Below, piece after piece: positions 1 to 9,680 of a DNA stretch of 64,000 bases. A program made the translations under genes and the position numbers. The stretch is from Enterobacter sp. RHBSTW-00175 (lineage in GTDB: Bacteria > Pseudomonadota > Gammaproteobacteria > Enterobacterales > Enterobacteriaceae). Position 1 is the stretch's first letter; every line of letters begins with the position of its first letter. The stretch spans positions 1-64,000 of the forward strand of contig NZ_CP055932.1 in NCBI RefSeq assembly GCF_013927005.1, read 5' to 3'. The notes beneath the pieces are model-generated. The model saw only the letters and a list, made by a program, of their open reading frames with translations, ran no database searches and had not been told where the DNA came from.

Positions 1-1011
1 ATGACGAGCGAAAATAACAGCTTACTTCTGAACCTTCAGGAGGTTGATAAGACAACCGGTGAAGTTGTTAAGCTGGATGTCAACAGCACCAGTACCGTGC
101 AGCCAGTAGCGCTCATGAGACTCGGTCTCTTCGTCCCAACTCTGAAATCAACAGGGAAGAGCAAGGCGAACCGGAAAAACGTTACAGACGCGACTGAGGA
201 GCTTGTACAGCTGTCCATTGCCAAAAGCGAAGGATACACTGACGTTAAGATCACCGGTTCGCGTCTTGATATGGACACGGATTTTAAAGTCTGGCTGGGG
301 ATAATTCGCTCCATGTCGGAGTATGGGGTAAAAAGTGACACCCTGGAACTGTCGTTCGTCGAATTCGTTAAGATGTGCGGATTTGACTCCCGTCGTTCAA
401 ACAAAAAAATGCGCGATCGCATCAGTAATTCCCTGTTTAAACTCGCCTCGGTTACGCTGAAGTTCCAGAGCGAGACCAAAGGATGGACCACACATCTGGT
501 GCAGTCAGCCTATTATGACATCAACGAGGATATCGTTGAGATCAAGGCTGAACCTAAGCTGTTTGAGCTTTACCACATGGACAGAAGGGTACTGCTGCGG
601 CTGAAAGCCATTGACGCCCTGCAGCGCAAGGAATCAGCCCAGGCGCTTTATACCTACATCGAAAGTCTTCCCCAGAATCCTGCACCTATTTCCATGAAAC
701 GGATGCGTGACCGGCTGAATCTCACCTCAAATGTCTATACGCAGAACCACACGGTACGTAAGGCGATGGAGCAGCTGCGGGATATTGGTTATCTGGATTA
801 CACTGAGTTTAAACGTGGCCGAGCCACCTATTTCAGCGTGCATTATCGCAACCCCAAACTCATCAGTGGTCCTGTGAAGGTTCCGCGCAAAGAGGAAGAA
901 GAGAAGGCGCCAGAGCAAAATTATGACGAAGTCATTAAGGCGCTGAAGGCTGCTGGCATCGATCCCCTTAAACTGGCCGAAGCTCTCTCAGCGATGAAGC
1001 CAGAAAATTGA
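1..1011 (+). CDS. repB: IncFIB-type replication initiator (Rep_3 family)
   Basis: A 336-residue initiator of the RepFIB/Rep_3 family, which binds iterons and opens the plasmid origin. Recognisable blocks include [17 protein letters not shown] (about residues 33-49), [11 protein letters not shown] (about 88-98), [15 protein letters not shown] (about 212-226) and [16 protein letters not shown] (about 255-270), which together form the paired winged-helix fold of the family. The ATG at base 1 is the only sensible start, and the record appears to be opened at this gene. The stop codon overlaps the first downstream iteron. The family assignment is firm; the IncFIB subtype is not, because the sequence differs clearly from the common IncFIB(K) initiator. 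Confidence 0.95.
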   Translation: MTSENNSLLLNLQEVDKTTGEVVKLDVNSTSTVQPVALMRLGLFVPTLKSTGKSKANRKNVTDATEELVQLSIAKSEGYTDVKITGSRLDMDTDFKVWLGIIRSMSEYGVKSDTLELSFVEFVKMCGFDSRRSNKKMRDRISNSLFKLASVTLKFQSETKGWTTHLVQSAYYDINEDIVEIKAEPKLFELYHMDRRVLLRLKAIDALQRKESAQALYTYIESLPQNPAPISMKRMRDRLNLTSNVYTQNHTVRKAMEQLRDIGYLDYTEFKRGRATYFSVHYRNPKLISGPVKVPRKEEEEKAPEQNYDEVIKALKAAGIDPLKLAEALSAMKPEN

Positions 1012-1250
1012 CTGCGATATGCATAACATGACTGCCGGATGCCGCTAAGGACATTCCATTGACTGTGATATGCATCACGCATACCGCAGTCAATATGTGT
1101 TCTCCATCATGTCTGCCATGATCGAACAATATTGACTGTCATATGTGATTTCAGGCCGTGATACGCAGATATTGACTACGGTATGCGGGTTTAACGGCGA
1201 TATTCCCAGGTCTGTGCACTGCTCCACACGTGTTAACATGCCACAGTCAA
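1008..1250. repeat. RepFIB iterons downstream of rep
   Basis: Repeats of the form TTGACTGYSATATGCAT follow the initiator gene. Direct copies lie at 1008-1024 (overlapping the rep stop), 1059-1075, 1132-1149 and 1172-1187. An inverted copy is at 1079-1093 and a partial inverted copy at 1242-1250. The copies diverge in the central bases. In RepFIB plasmids such iterons on either side of the initiator gene bind Rep and control copy number and incompatibility. The upstream set would lie before base 1 and is not visible. Confidence 0.88.
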
Positions 1251-1708
1251 TTTTTCAGTAAAGCTCTATACCCCTTACGAAAATCTCAATCGGATGCTGA
1301 GACGGTCATGTTACCTGACGGTATCCGTTCCCCTGTGTATTGCAGGTTTAGCCCGGCAGGATGAGACTGCAGCTGTCTGTATAACCCGGCGCCAGCTTCA
1401 CACTGCTAAATGCGAACAGGAGACCGATGGCAGAAGGGAGTGAGCCACAGGGGTGAATGACTTTCGCAATTAACGGGATGATTCACTGAGCTTTCAGGAA
1501 ACAATACACTGTGGGATGTACGGCCTGTGTCCTGTCTTGTCTGCGGTATGTCGATGCCTGCAGGCTTGCAGGTCACCGTGCAAGACCACGGCTGTTCAGT
1601 CATCCGAATGATGTCCTGGTGTGCTGGAGCAGGGAGGGGCACTGAATGCGCTCTGCTCCTGTATTTCGTATTAGCGGAATACAGGACGTCATGCCAGGGC
1701 CGTCAATC
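1251..1708. other. Non-coding spacer between iterons and recombinase
   Basis: About 460 bases without a convincing gene. The open frames here are short, have no recognisable product and no good ribosome-binding site. This spacer sits between the iteron array and the convergent recombinase gene. I see no terminator with a T-run. Confidence 0.4.
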
Positions 1709-2449
1709 TCAGCCGGCCGGGGGCAGGGAGCGAAGGATCTCCGCGGCATCTCGCCCATCACCGGTAAAGGGAACGGCCAGGGTGGCAGCCATGTCCAGCG
1801 CAAATACCCGGGTATAGACTTCCATCGAGCGCGGATCCTTATGCCCGGCCAGTGCCTGGATGACCTTCCTGGGCTGCCGGTGATAAAGCATGTGCATAAT
1901 ATAGCTGTGACGGAAAGTATGCGGCGTCACGGGGATCGAAAAATGCACGCCGTCAGCTTCAGCCCGCTTCACCGCCTGTTTCAGCCAGTTGCGCATTGTC
2001 TCATCCGTGACCGGCCATAACGGCTCACGCCGGCGGGGGCGGGTGGTGACCATCCAGCTTTCCATCTGACGCACAAAACTGGCATCCGTCAGCGGTACCA
2101 GACGCACTTCATCTTTTGGCGGCCGGCCACGACGTGCCCGCACTTTTTCCGACAGCACCCGAACAAAAGGGCGCAGACCATCCAGGTCGAACGATTCCGG
2201 GGTGAGCGTCCGGGCTTCACCGATACGGATCCCGGTATTCCACATGGTGGCGAACAACATGTGGTGACGCTGGTCAGGCATATACCAGAGGAGGGCGCTC
2301 ACTTCCGGCGCCAGGAGGTAAGCCGGCGTGGCACCTGTTGAGGTGGCCATCCGCCGGAGTGCCACCGCGGTCGCAAAATCAACGCCCGGGGCGATCGGCA
2401 GCAGGGAGACGCGTTCTGGTGAATTCTGCAAGGGAATGATGCTGTTCAT
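1709..2449 (-). CDS. Tyrosine recombinase, F ResD-like plasmid resolvase
   Basis: A 246-residue tyrosine recombinase. The catalytic set is visible: Arg in NTGIRIGEA, His-x-x-Arg in HTFRHSY, the GH pair in LAGHKD and the nucleophile Tyr in MEVYTRVF. Its size and its position beside a RepFIB replicon match the D protein/ResD resolvases of F-like plasmids, which resolve multimers at an adjacent site and so support stable inheritance. It reads toward the rep gene. A candidate recombination site with direct repeats lies just upstream (2544-2608). The start is the ATG at 2449. Confidence 0.9.
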   Translation of the reverse strand: MNSIIPLQNSPERVSLLPIAPGVDFATAVALRRMATSTGATPAYLLAPEVSALLWYMPDQRHHMLFATMWNTGIRIGEARTLTPESFDLDGLRPFVRVLSEKVRARRGRPPKDEVRLVPLTDASFVRQMESWMVTTRPRRREPLWPVTDETMRNWLKQAVKRAEADGVHFSIPVTPHTFRHSYIMHMLYHRQPRKVIQALAGHKDPRSMEVYTRVFALDMAATLAVPFTGDGRDAAEILRSLPPAG

Positions 2450-2543
2450 GAGTTATTTTTCACGTAGCGCACGCACTGTTTATGGATACAGGTATTTTGC
2501 ACCTGACGGGCCGATCCTGCCATGACAATAAATCGCAGCGCGC

Positions 2544-2608
2544 GGATCCTTTTGTTGTCTTATCCCGCATTATTGCGGGTAAAACCAAATACGTAAAGGA
2601 TCCTTTTT
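2544..2608. promoter_or_regulatory. Candidate resolvase recombination site (rfsF-like)
   Basis: Two direct copies of GGATCCTTTT (2544-2553 and 2599-2608) flank a perfect hairpin, CCCGCA-TTAT-TGCGGG (2564-2579). The structure lies 95 bases upstream of the recombinase start, the position of rfsF-type sites relative to resD in F-like plasmids. The repeats are seen; the recombination role is inferred from position. Confidence 0.45.
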
Positions 2609-2756
2609 CTGCTCAGATCCTCCATGAAGCCAGTAATGACGCGGGTTGATGGCTGTTTTACGGTTTTTGGGAGAATTGGAGTAATGCCAGGATGTACATG
2701 TTAGGCAGGAAAAAGAAGAGAAGAGAGCGCTACGCGATTTCCGGCCTGGTACACCC

Positions 2757-3813
2757 GGCTTTGTTGAATAAATCAGATTTCGGGTAAGTCTCCCCCGTAG
2801 CGGGTTGTGTTTTCAGGCAATACGCACGCTTTCAGGCATACCTGCTTTCGTCATTTTGTTCAGCGCTCGTACCAGGGCCATAGCCTCCGCAACCTGACCA
2901 TCGTAGTCACGCAGCGTCAGTGAACCCCCGAACAGCTGTTTTACCCGGTACATCGCCGTTTCCGCTATCGAGCGACGGTTGTAATCTGTTGTCCATTTCC
3001 ACCGCGCATTACTCCCGGTCATTCGCTGATTAGCCACTGCACGGTTACGGTCTGCATATTCACCGGGCCAGTAACCCGCACCTTTTCGGGGAGGGATAAG
3101 CGCGCTGATTTTCTTACGCCGCAGTTCATCGTGACATAGCCGGGTATCGTAAGCGCCATCGGCGGCGGCTGACCTGATTTTCCGGTGGGTTTGCCGGATT
3201 AACCCGGGGAAGGCCTCTGAGTCCGTCACATTGTTCAGCGACAGGTCAGCGCAGATGATTTCATGTGTTTTACTGTCAACGGCGAGATGCAGCTTACGCC
3301 AGATACGGCGGCGTTCCTGGCCATGCTTTTTGACTTTCCACTCGCCTTCACCGAAGACCTTCAGCCCGGTGGAATCAATTACCAGGTGTGCGGTTTCACC
3401 CCGGGTGGGCGTTTTGAAACTGACATTAACCGACTTTGCCCGCCTGCTGACACAGCTGTAATCCGGGCAGCGTAGCGGAACGTTCATCAGAGAAAAAATG
3501 GAATCAATAAAGCCCTGCGCAGCGCGCAGGGTCAGCCTGAATACGCGTTTAATGACCAGCACAGTAGTGATGGCAAGGTCAGAATAGCGCTGAGGTCTGC
3601 CTCGTGAAGAAGGTGTTGCTGACTCATACCAGGCCTGAATAGCTTCATCATCCAGCCAGAAAGTTATGGAGCCACGGTTGATGAGGGCTTTATTGTAGGT
3701 GGGCCAGTTGGTGATTTTGAACTTTTGCTTTGCCACGGAACGGTCTGCGTTGTCGGGAAGATACGTGATCTGATCCTTCAACTCAGCAAAAGTTCGATTT
3801 ATTCAACAAAGCC
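2757..3813 (-). mobile_element. IS903 (IS5 family), copy 1
   Basis: Complete 1057-base element bounded by the 18-base inverted repeat GGCTTTGTTGAATAAATC (2757-2774 and 3796-3813), the exact length of IS903. The 9 bases outside each end (ggtacaccc and tgtccggcc) do not match, so the usual 9-base target duplication is missing. This suggests recombination or deletion after insertion. A second, inverted copy lies at 20676-21732. Confidence 0.95.
2813..3736 (-). CDS. IS903 transposase
   Basis: DDE transposase of the IS5 family, 307 residues from a GTG start at 3736, the usual IS903 transposase length. A TTG at 3781 would give 322 residues. Catalytic Asp is in LVIDSTGLK, a second Asp in ADGAYDT and Glu in RRSIAETAMYR. 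It differs from the copy at 20753 by a few residues (for example GETAHL against GEIAHL, and SAAADGAY against AASADGAY), so the two copies are not a very recent duplication of each other. Confidence 0.95.
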   Translation of the reverse strand: MAKQKFKITNWPTYNKALINRGSITFWLDDEAIQAWYESATPSSRGRPQRYSDLAITTVLVIKRVFRLTLRAAQGFIDSIFSLMNVPLRCPDYSCVSRRAKSVNVSFKTPTRGETAHLVIDSTGLKVFGEGEWKVKKHGQERRRIWRKLHLAVDSKTHEIICADLSLNNVTDSEAFPGLIRQTHRKIRSAAADGAYDTRLCHDELRRKKISALIPPRKGAGYWPGEYADRNRAVANQRMTGSNARWKWTTDYNRRSIAETAMYRVKQLFGGSLTLRDYDGQVAEAMALVRALNKMTKAGMPESVRIA

Positions 3814-3932
3814 TGTCCGGCCTGAGCATCAGTGATTATCTTAAGCAGAACGGCACGGGCCATAACGCCTGAAAGAAATTTGCGTTATTTGTAAAATTAA
3901 ATACTAGGGACGCCTCAGGATATAAAAAACTA

Positions 3933-4136
3933 ATGACGAAACAGGAATGGATTTTACGACTACGGCGCTGTACATCGAAGGAAACCCTGGAAAGGGTAAT
4001 AGAAAAAAATAAATATTCTCTGTCAGATGATGAGCTTGAGCATTTCAATGCCGCGGTTGATCACCGGCTGGCGGAGATGACGATGGGAAAGTTGTATGAC
4101 CGGGTACCGCCAGGTGTCTGGAAATTTGTGAAATAG
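3933..4136 (+). CDS. Hha/YmoA-family nucleoid-associated regulator
   Basis: A 67-residue protein of the Hha family. It has the hallmark [19 protein letters not shown] (residues 9-27), then [14 protein letters not shown] and a C-terminal [10 protein letters not shown], which line up along the whole length of Hha. Hha proteins pair with H-NS and modify silencing of horizontally acquired, AT-rich DNA. Plasmids often carry their own copy. It lies just beside IS903 copy 1 and upstream of a small acidic protein gene 13 bases further on, so the two may be co-transcribed. Confidence 0.9.
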   Translation: MTKQEWILRLRRCTSKETLERVIEKNKYSLSDDELEHFNAAVDHRLAEMTMGKLYDRVPPGVWKFVK

Positions 4137-4149
4137 AACAGGTGACCTT

Positions 4150-4380
4150 ATGAGTTACGGCTGGCTCTTCGAAAATTCGGATGATGACATTTCGGGTTAT
4201 AATCATATCAATCTGGAACACCTCCCTCCGGAGCTAAAACAGGTTGCTCTCCAGATAGTACAAAATCAGTTTGATCGTGATACTGCAGAGAAAAAACTGG
4301 CAGAATTAATCCAGCAACTCGAGTTTGATATAACTGCAGCAGAACTGTCAGCATATCTTTTTAAACCGGGCCATGCCTGA
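4150..4380 (+). CDS. Small acidic protein of unknown function
   Basis: A 76-residue acidic protein not recognised as a named family. It starts 13 bases after the Hha-like gene, with a GGTGAC ribosome-binding site. The N-terminus is rich in Asp (NSDDDISGY), followed by LPPELKQVALQIVQNQFDRDTAEKKLAELIQ, which I quote only in part as an amphipathic helical region. It is not the TomB antitoxin that partners chromosomal Hha; length and sequence differ. Coupling to the Hha-like gene hints at a related role but is not proof. Confidence 0.6.
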   Translation: MSYGWLFENSDDDISGYNHINLEHLPPELKQVALQIVQNQFDRDTAEKKLAELIQQLEFDITAAELSAYLFKPGHA

Positions 4381-4423
4381 CGGCTAACCCGGTAGCGATA
4401 ATAGTGGAGACCGACGGAGGGCT

Positions 4424-4600
4424 TCACTTTGGCCGCGGGATCAGCGTCCTGCGGATGGTTTCCATCAGAAGTTGATAGTGCACAGACGGGCTTTTATCCA
4501 GCCGCAGACCGTTCTTCCAGCATTCATCCGAAAATTGTTCCGCTTCATTACAGGTACGATCTTCAGGCTGCCGGCTCTCAAGCCAGCGAGTCTGTACTTC
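4424..4600 (-). pseudogene. Gene remnant, C-terminal 58 codons
   Basis: On the minus strand a frame runs without a stop from 4600 to a TGA at 4424 and reads like real protein (pieces such as NEAEQFSDECWK and HYQLLMETIRRTLIPRPK). It has no suitable start codon near its 5' end and is preceded by an in-frame stop at 4601. I read it as the tail of a lost gene. Family not recognised. Confidence 0.35.
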
Positions 4601-4755
4601 TTAATCTGTTCTGTTCATTAACTTAGTCCTTGCCTCGTTAGGGGATGACATCCCTGATTGTGCTGTCATGACACGACAAACACATCAACTTATGTTACGA
4701 AATCTATTCAAGTAACTGATATTTAACATAAAACGCATTATCGGTACTTTGAAGT

Positions 4756-4814
4756 GTATAGCATTTGCTATACGTTCGTGTTGTGTTATTCTTGTATATC
4801 AATTGCTATACAAG
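4756..4814. promoter_or_regulatory. Twin palindromic operators of the TacAT locus
   Basis: Two related palindromes precede the antitoxin gene: GTATAGC-ATT(T)-GCTATAC at 4756-4773, and CTTGTATA-TCAATTGC-TATACAAG at 4791-4814. The second ends 10 bases before the antitoxin ATG. TacA-type antitoxins have an N-terminal ribbon-helix-helix domain and repress their own promoter with toxin as co-repressor. These sites fit that role. Confidence 0.6.
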
Positions 4815-4824
4815 AGAGGTGTGT

Positions 4825-5561
<737 letters not shown>

Positions 5562-5761
5562 CTGGTTGCTGGAATGGGAAAGTAGCTGGTTACCTTCTTA
5601 ACATATTGATTTTTATGTTATTTGTTTTAATATTTAACATAATCTTTGTTATGCGCACCAAGATTGTAATGGCTCAATAGTAATGTCCGCCTGTGGCTCA
5701 ATTCAGATGTCCGCGCTATGGTAAGCTTCACTGGTCCGTTTAAACTACCGGGAGGCATATC

Positions 5762-7165
5762 ATGAGCGCAGAAAGCTCAGGAGTGTTTACTTTGAAAGAG
5801 ATCAACCGGATCAAGATTATACAGGACGTCATTGAACGTCGCATCACAACGCGCCGTGCGGCCGAGCACCTCGGTATCAGCGACAGGCAATGCCGCAGAC
5901 TTCTTGCCCGTTACCGTGAAGGCGGACCGCTTGGTATGGCCAGCAGACGATGTGGCATGCGTGGTAACCGCCAGTTGCCACCCGGGCTCGCAGATCAGGC
6001 TCTGGAACTGATCAAGACGCGTTATGCTGATTTCGGTCCGACTCTGGCGCGTGAAAAGCTCGAAGAACTCCACGGACTGTTTCTTGGCAAAGAAACTGTC
6101 CGGCGCATCATGGTGCGGGCTGGCTTATGGGTTCCCCGTAAACAACGTGCCGCAAGGATCCCTCAACCACGGTACCGGCGTCCGTGTACTGGTGAGCTGA
6201 TACAAATAGATGGCTGTGATCACGACTGGTTTGAAGGCCGTGGCCCGGCCTGCACCGCGCTGGTCTATGTTGATGATGCAACCAGCAAACTGATGGAACT
6301 GTTGTTTGTTAAATCGGAGTCCACGTTTTCTTACTTCGAAGCCACGCGGCGCTATATCGATAAGCATGGTAAACCGCTGGCACTGTACAGCGATAAAGCC
6401 GGTGTTTTTCGTGTTAACAATAAACACGCCACAGGCGGAGACGGGCATACTCAGTTTGGGCGAGCCATGCATGAACTGAACATCCAGACTATCTGTGCAG
6501 AAACCAGTCCCGCCAAAGGGCGTGTAGAACGAGCTCACCTCACTTTACAGGATCGTCTGGTCAAAGAGCTGCGGTTACAGGGCATTTGTTCAATGGAGGC
6601 TGCAAATGACTTCGCTGAGGCCTATATGGCTGACTATAACCGCCGTTTTGGCAAAGTACCGCGACATGATTTTGACGTACACCGTGCTGTAGAACATGAT
6701 GAGGACCTGGGGCTTATTTTCACTGTTCGTGAAAAACGTAAAGTCTCAAAATCGTTGACGATACAATATGATAAAATGTTGTACCTGATTGAAGACAGCG
6801 AACTGAGTCGCCGTGCAATAGGTAAATATATCGATGTGTATCACTATCCTGATGGCAGAAAAGAGCTGCGCCTGAACGGTACGCTACTTCCCTACTCTAC
6901 CTACGACCGACTGTCAGAAATCGACCAGGGCGCGATTGTCGATAACAAGCGTCTTGGCCGAACCCTGGAGTTTATCAGTCTGGTGCAGAGCAAGCGGGAT
7001 AACACGCGCTCTCAGTCAATTCCCGCTGGAGATGGCCCTTCCCGACGACGGCCAAAGCAGGAAGGGAAGAAATCCCAGCGCTCACTGGATAATGATGACA
7101 TGCTCGAAGCACTCAAACAGCTTCAGTCACGTTCAGAGGACATTTTTGGTAAAAGAGCCCGCTGA
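5762..7165 (+). CDS. ISNCY-family transposase (ISKpn21-like)
   Basis: A 467-residue DDE transposase. It has an N-terminal helix-turn-helix (RRAAEHLGISDRQCRRLLARY, shown by its core HLGISDRQ) and an integrase core with IQIDGCDHDWF, LYSDKAGVF and an ERAH segment (GRVERAHLTLQDRL) that supplies the acidic triad. GGGAGG precedes the ATG at a good distance. It is closely related to the transposase at 8044-9441 and to the remnant at 9474-9653. Confidence 0.93.
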   Translation: MSAESSGVFTLKEINRIKIIQDVIERRITTRRAAEHLGISDRQCRRLLARYREGGPLGMASRRCGMRGNRQLPPGLADQALELIKTRYADFGPTLAREKLEELHGLFLGKETVRRIMVRAGLWVPRKQRAARIPQPRYRRPCTGELIQIDGCDHDWFEGRGPACTALVYVDDATSKLMELLFVKSESTFSYFEATRRYIDKHGKPLALYSDKAGVFRVNNKHATGGDGHTQFGRAMHELNIQTICAETSPAKGRVERAHLTLQDRLVKELRLQGICSMEAANDFAEAYMADYNRRFGKVPRHDFDVHRAVEHDEDLGLIFTVREKRKVSKSLTIQYDKMLYLIEDSELSRRAIGKYIDVYHYPDGRKELRLNGTLLPYSTYDRLSEIDQGAIVDNKRLGRTLEFISLVQSKRDNTRSQSIPAGDGPSRRRPKQEGKKSQRSLDNDDMLEALKQLQSRSEDIFGKRAR

Positions 7166-7193
7166 TGGTACTCACTGGCCGGACAGTGGTTGC

Positions 7194-7838
7194 TCACCAG
7201 TTGATATTGTCCGGCCAGACCCATGATGTATTATTCATTTCGTTCAGCATCTTTATGTCCTGCTTTTCACGGGCATACTTACCCCATAATGAATGAAAAG
7301 AACGAACAATACTGATTAACTGCTTTTTTCTTTGCTCCGGAGATAGGCTGATAAAATAGCAGCACCTGCTGTCAATATTATCCTCAATGAAATTAAAATC
7401 AGAGTCTGATGCATATTTTACTGTTAGCATAATATCATTCGACGTTGTTCTCTCAGACTCTGTTAATGCTGATTCTATCAGGTATTCAAAGGCATACATG
7501 ACAGACAGCTGGTTTTTGTCTGTCTGAATATAACCCATTGAGTTTCTGAGTATTGAGGACTGTACCAGGACCAGAGGCCATAAAAGCTCAACACCATAAA
7601 GCTTATATGTATCATGTTGATCATACTGATGTTGCTCAACACGACGATTACCTTCCCGTGCTTTACGAATATCATAGGCAAGGGATAACATAAATCCGTC
7701 TTTAACTTTAATCAGTGGGCTTTCATCCACGATGTAATGAATGAGTTCATGTAATTCATTCAGGGCTTCTGAATCTCCCCACAGTATAAAACCTGCATTG
7801 TTCGGCGTTAACTCGTATCGAAGCATGGGCTCAATCAT
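7194..7838 (-). CDS. ISKpn21-type passenger, unknown function
   Basis: A 214-residue protein on the strand opposite to the transposase, inside the element ends. Its base composition is more AT-rich than that of the transposase gene. The N-terminal half (LRYELTPNNAGFILWGDSEAL, of which only the core is certain) resembles a hypothetical family (possibly DUF6904) seen in such elements. No catalytic motif or membrane segment is visible. The start could be the ATG at 7838 or the one at 7826 (MLRYELTP). The stop lies 28 bases from the convergent transposase stop. Confidence 0.7.
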   Translation of the reverse strand: MIEPMLRYELTPNNAGFILWGDSEALNELHELIHYIVDESPLIKVKDGFMLSLAYDIRKAREGNRRVEQHQYDQHDTYKLYGVELLWPLVLVQSSILRNSMGYIQTDKNQLSVMYAFEYLIESALTESERTTSNDIMLTVKYASDSDFNFIEDNIDSRCCYFISLSPEQRKKQLISIVRSFHSLWGKYAREKQDIKMLNEMNNTSWVWPDNINW

Positions 7839-7955
7839 CCTGTTGTTTCAGTCGGAGGAAAGTCTATCAGTAAAGAGAATGAGAGATCAAAGTGGTCATT
7901 TTAATTGAGCTGGATAACGGACATTTCAATTGAGCCTTGACAAAGATTGTAACAG

Positions 7956-9473
7956 CTAAATTGAGATGTCCGTCTCTGACCAAATAGACATGTCCGCGCT
8001 ACAGTCTCGCCACCGCGATCGCTGCTTTCAAAGGATGAGACTCATGACGGCATACGGAACGGAGTTTTTCTCGATGAACGATGTAAACCGACTCAGGATC
8101 CTGCAGGACGTTATCGACCGGCGTCTTACCACGCGTCTTGCAGCAACCCGACTTGAGATCTCTGACAGGCACTGCCGCCGGCTACTCGAGCGCTATCGTG
8201 AACACGGACCGCTATCGCGGGTTAACCGCCGACGTGGTCAGCCTAGTAACCGACAGTTGATGCCTGGCCTCGCTGAGCGTGCGCTGCGCATCATTCGCGA
8301 ACGTTACGCCGACTTTGGCCCGACATTGGCCTGCGAGAAGCTTGCTGAGATTCATGACCTTTATCTTGCTAAAGAGACTGTACGTAAGCTTATGACCCGG
8401 GATGGTTTATGGATCCCTCGTAAGTTACGGCCACCTCGTGTGCATCAGCCACGCCCACGTCGGGCCTGCACCGGCGAACTCATCCAGATTGATGGCAGTG
8501 AACATCGCTGGTTCGAGGACCGTGGTCCGGCCTGCACGCTGCTCGTTTACGTTGATGATGCAACAAGTCGGTTGATGCAGCTTCTGTTCGTCAGTTCGGA
8601 GTCCACGTTCACCTATTTTGAAGCCACCCGGGGATATCTGGAGCGCTACGGTAAGCCTCTGGCATTCTACAGCGACAAAGCCAGCGTCTTCAGGATCAAC
8701 AACAAGCAGGCCACCGGCGGAGATGGCCAGACTCAGTTTGGTCGTGCCATGAACGAGCTGAATATCACTGGTATCTGTGCCAACACCAGTTCAGCCAAGG
8801 GGCGTGTTGAACGGGCTCATCTGACATTACAGGACCGCCTGGTCAAGGAACTGCGGCTCCGCGGTATCAGCACACCTGAGGCTGCAAACGCCTTTGCTGA
8901 TGAGTTCATGGAAGATTACAACCGTCGGTTTGCAAAGCCGCCACGTCACGATTTTGACGTACATCGCCAGCTGGATAATGGCGAAAACCTGCAGGCGACA
9001 TTCACCTGGCGCGAGCAGCGTAAGGTCTCGAAAAACCTGACATTACAGTATGATAAAAAGCTTTATCTGCTTGAAGATAATGAAGAAAACCGGCGTTTTC
9101 AGGGGAAGTACATCGAGGTATGGCAATACCCGGATGGTGACATTGAGCTCCGGGCCAGCGGCACTTCCCTGCCCTTTACCACTTACGACCGACTGGGAGA
9201 ACTGGACCAGGGCGCCATCATCGACAACAAGCGTCTGGGACGTGCCCTGGAAATGATAAAGCTGGTTCAGGACAAACGGGACAACACCCGCTCACAGGCC
9301 CTGCCATCACTGGACGGCCAGACCTCACGCAGAAAGAAACAACCCGGCAAGAAATCACAACGAAGTCTGGACCATAACGACATGCTGGAAGCCCTGCAGC
9401 AACTTCAGACCCGGAGTAAAGACATCTTCGGCAAAGGCTGAAACATAACCTACATGCGGACATTTCAATTTAG
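7956..9473 (+). mobile_element. Second ISNCY-family element
   Basis: About 1.5 kb bounded by the imperfect inverted repeat CTAAATTGAGATGTCCG (7956-7972) and its inverse CGGACATTTCAATTTAG (9457-9473). A subterminal ATGTCCG repeat follows at the left end. It holds only a transposase and no passenger. The ISKpn21-like element sits just 3 bases outside its left end, once the 10-base repeat is discounted. No clear target duplication is visible, and its right flank is a remnant of another related transposase. Confidence 0.75.
8044..9441 (+). CDS. ISNCY-family transposase, second type
   Basis: A 465-residue transposase clearly homologous to that at 5762-7165 along its length (helix-turn-helix around EISDRHCRRLLERY, core motifs IQIDGSEHRWF, FYSDKASVF and GRVERAHLTLQDRL). 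I chose the ATG at 8044, after AAGGATGAG. The frame is open back to 7966, inside the terminal repeat, which would give 491 residues. Confidence 0.92.
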   Translation: MTAYGTEFFSMNDVNRLRILQDVIDRRLTTRLAATRLEISDRHCRRLLERYREHGPLSRVNRRRGQPSNRQLMPGLAERALRIIRERYADFGPTLACEKLAEIHDLYLAKETVRKLMTRDGLWIPRKLRPPRVHQPRPRRACTGELIQIDGSEHRWFEDRGPACTLLVYVDDATSRLMQLLFVSSESTFTYFEATRGYLERYGKPLAFYSDKASVFRINNKQATGGDGQTQFGRAMNELNITGICANTSSAKGRVERAHLTLQDRLVKELRLRGISTPEAANAFADEFMEDYNRRFAKPPRHDFDVHRQLDNGENLQATFTWREQRKVSKNLTLQYDKKLYLLEDNEENRRFQGKYIEVWQYPDGDIELRASGTSLPFTTYDRLGELDQGAIIDNKRLGRALEMIKLVQDKRDNTRSQALPSLDGQTSRRKKQPGKKSQRSLDHNDMLEALQQLQTRSKDIFGKG

Positions 9474-9653
9474 ATTGATGTTCAGGATAAACGCGATAAC
9501 AACCGTTCACAGGCGATCCCTGCCGGTGATGGCTCTTTGCGGCGGCGCAGAAAACCAACAGAGAAATAATCGCAGCGCTCACTGAACGGCGACGACATGT
9601 TAGATGCGTTGAAGACATTGCAGTCACGTTCTGAGAAAAGTTCCAATGTTTAA
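9474..9653 (+). pseudogene. Remnant of a third ISNCY transposase (C-terminus)
   Basis: The last 60 codons of another transposase of the same family. VQDKRDNNRSQAIPAGDG aligns with the C-terminal region of both neighbours, then comes an in-frame TAA at 9567-9569, then SQRSLNGDDMLDALKTLQSR and a final stop. It directly abuts the right end of the second element, so that element or a recombination event probably cut it. Confidence 0.8.
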
Positions 9654-9680
9654 CGAGCGATTAAAAAATATATTAAATCA

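Larger units (their letters stand above)
5670..7942 (+). mobile_element. ISKpn21-like element (ISNCY family) with passenger gene
   Basis: About 2.27 kb. A perfect 10-base direct repeat, AAGATTGTAA, lies at 5660-5669 and 7943-7952 and looks like the target duplication. The ends carry related terminal and subterminal repeats: GGCTCAAT followed within a few bases by ATGTCCG occurs twice at the left, and the inverse (CGGACATTTCAATTGAGCC) at the right. Inside are a transposase and an opposite-strand passenger gene. Size and content fit ISKpn21. The exact ends are uncertain by a few bases because the direct repeat could be partly element sequence. Confidence 0.8.

Noticed and set aside
1406..2020. 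Several 65-125 codon frames between the iterons and the recombinase
   Set aside because: They overlap each other or the recombinase gene, lack start signals and show no family.
2741..3824. CCGGCCTG on both sides of IS903 copy 1, as a possible target duplication
   Set aside because: The copies are not adjacent to the IS ends (8 bases off on the left and 3 on the right), so they do not fit the 9-base duplication of IS903; probably chance.
4429..4626. Plus-strand frame after the Hha-like pair
   Set aside because: The minus strand of the same stretch reads far more like protein, and the plus frame has no start signal.
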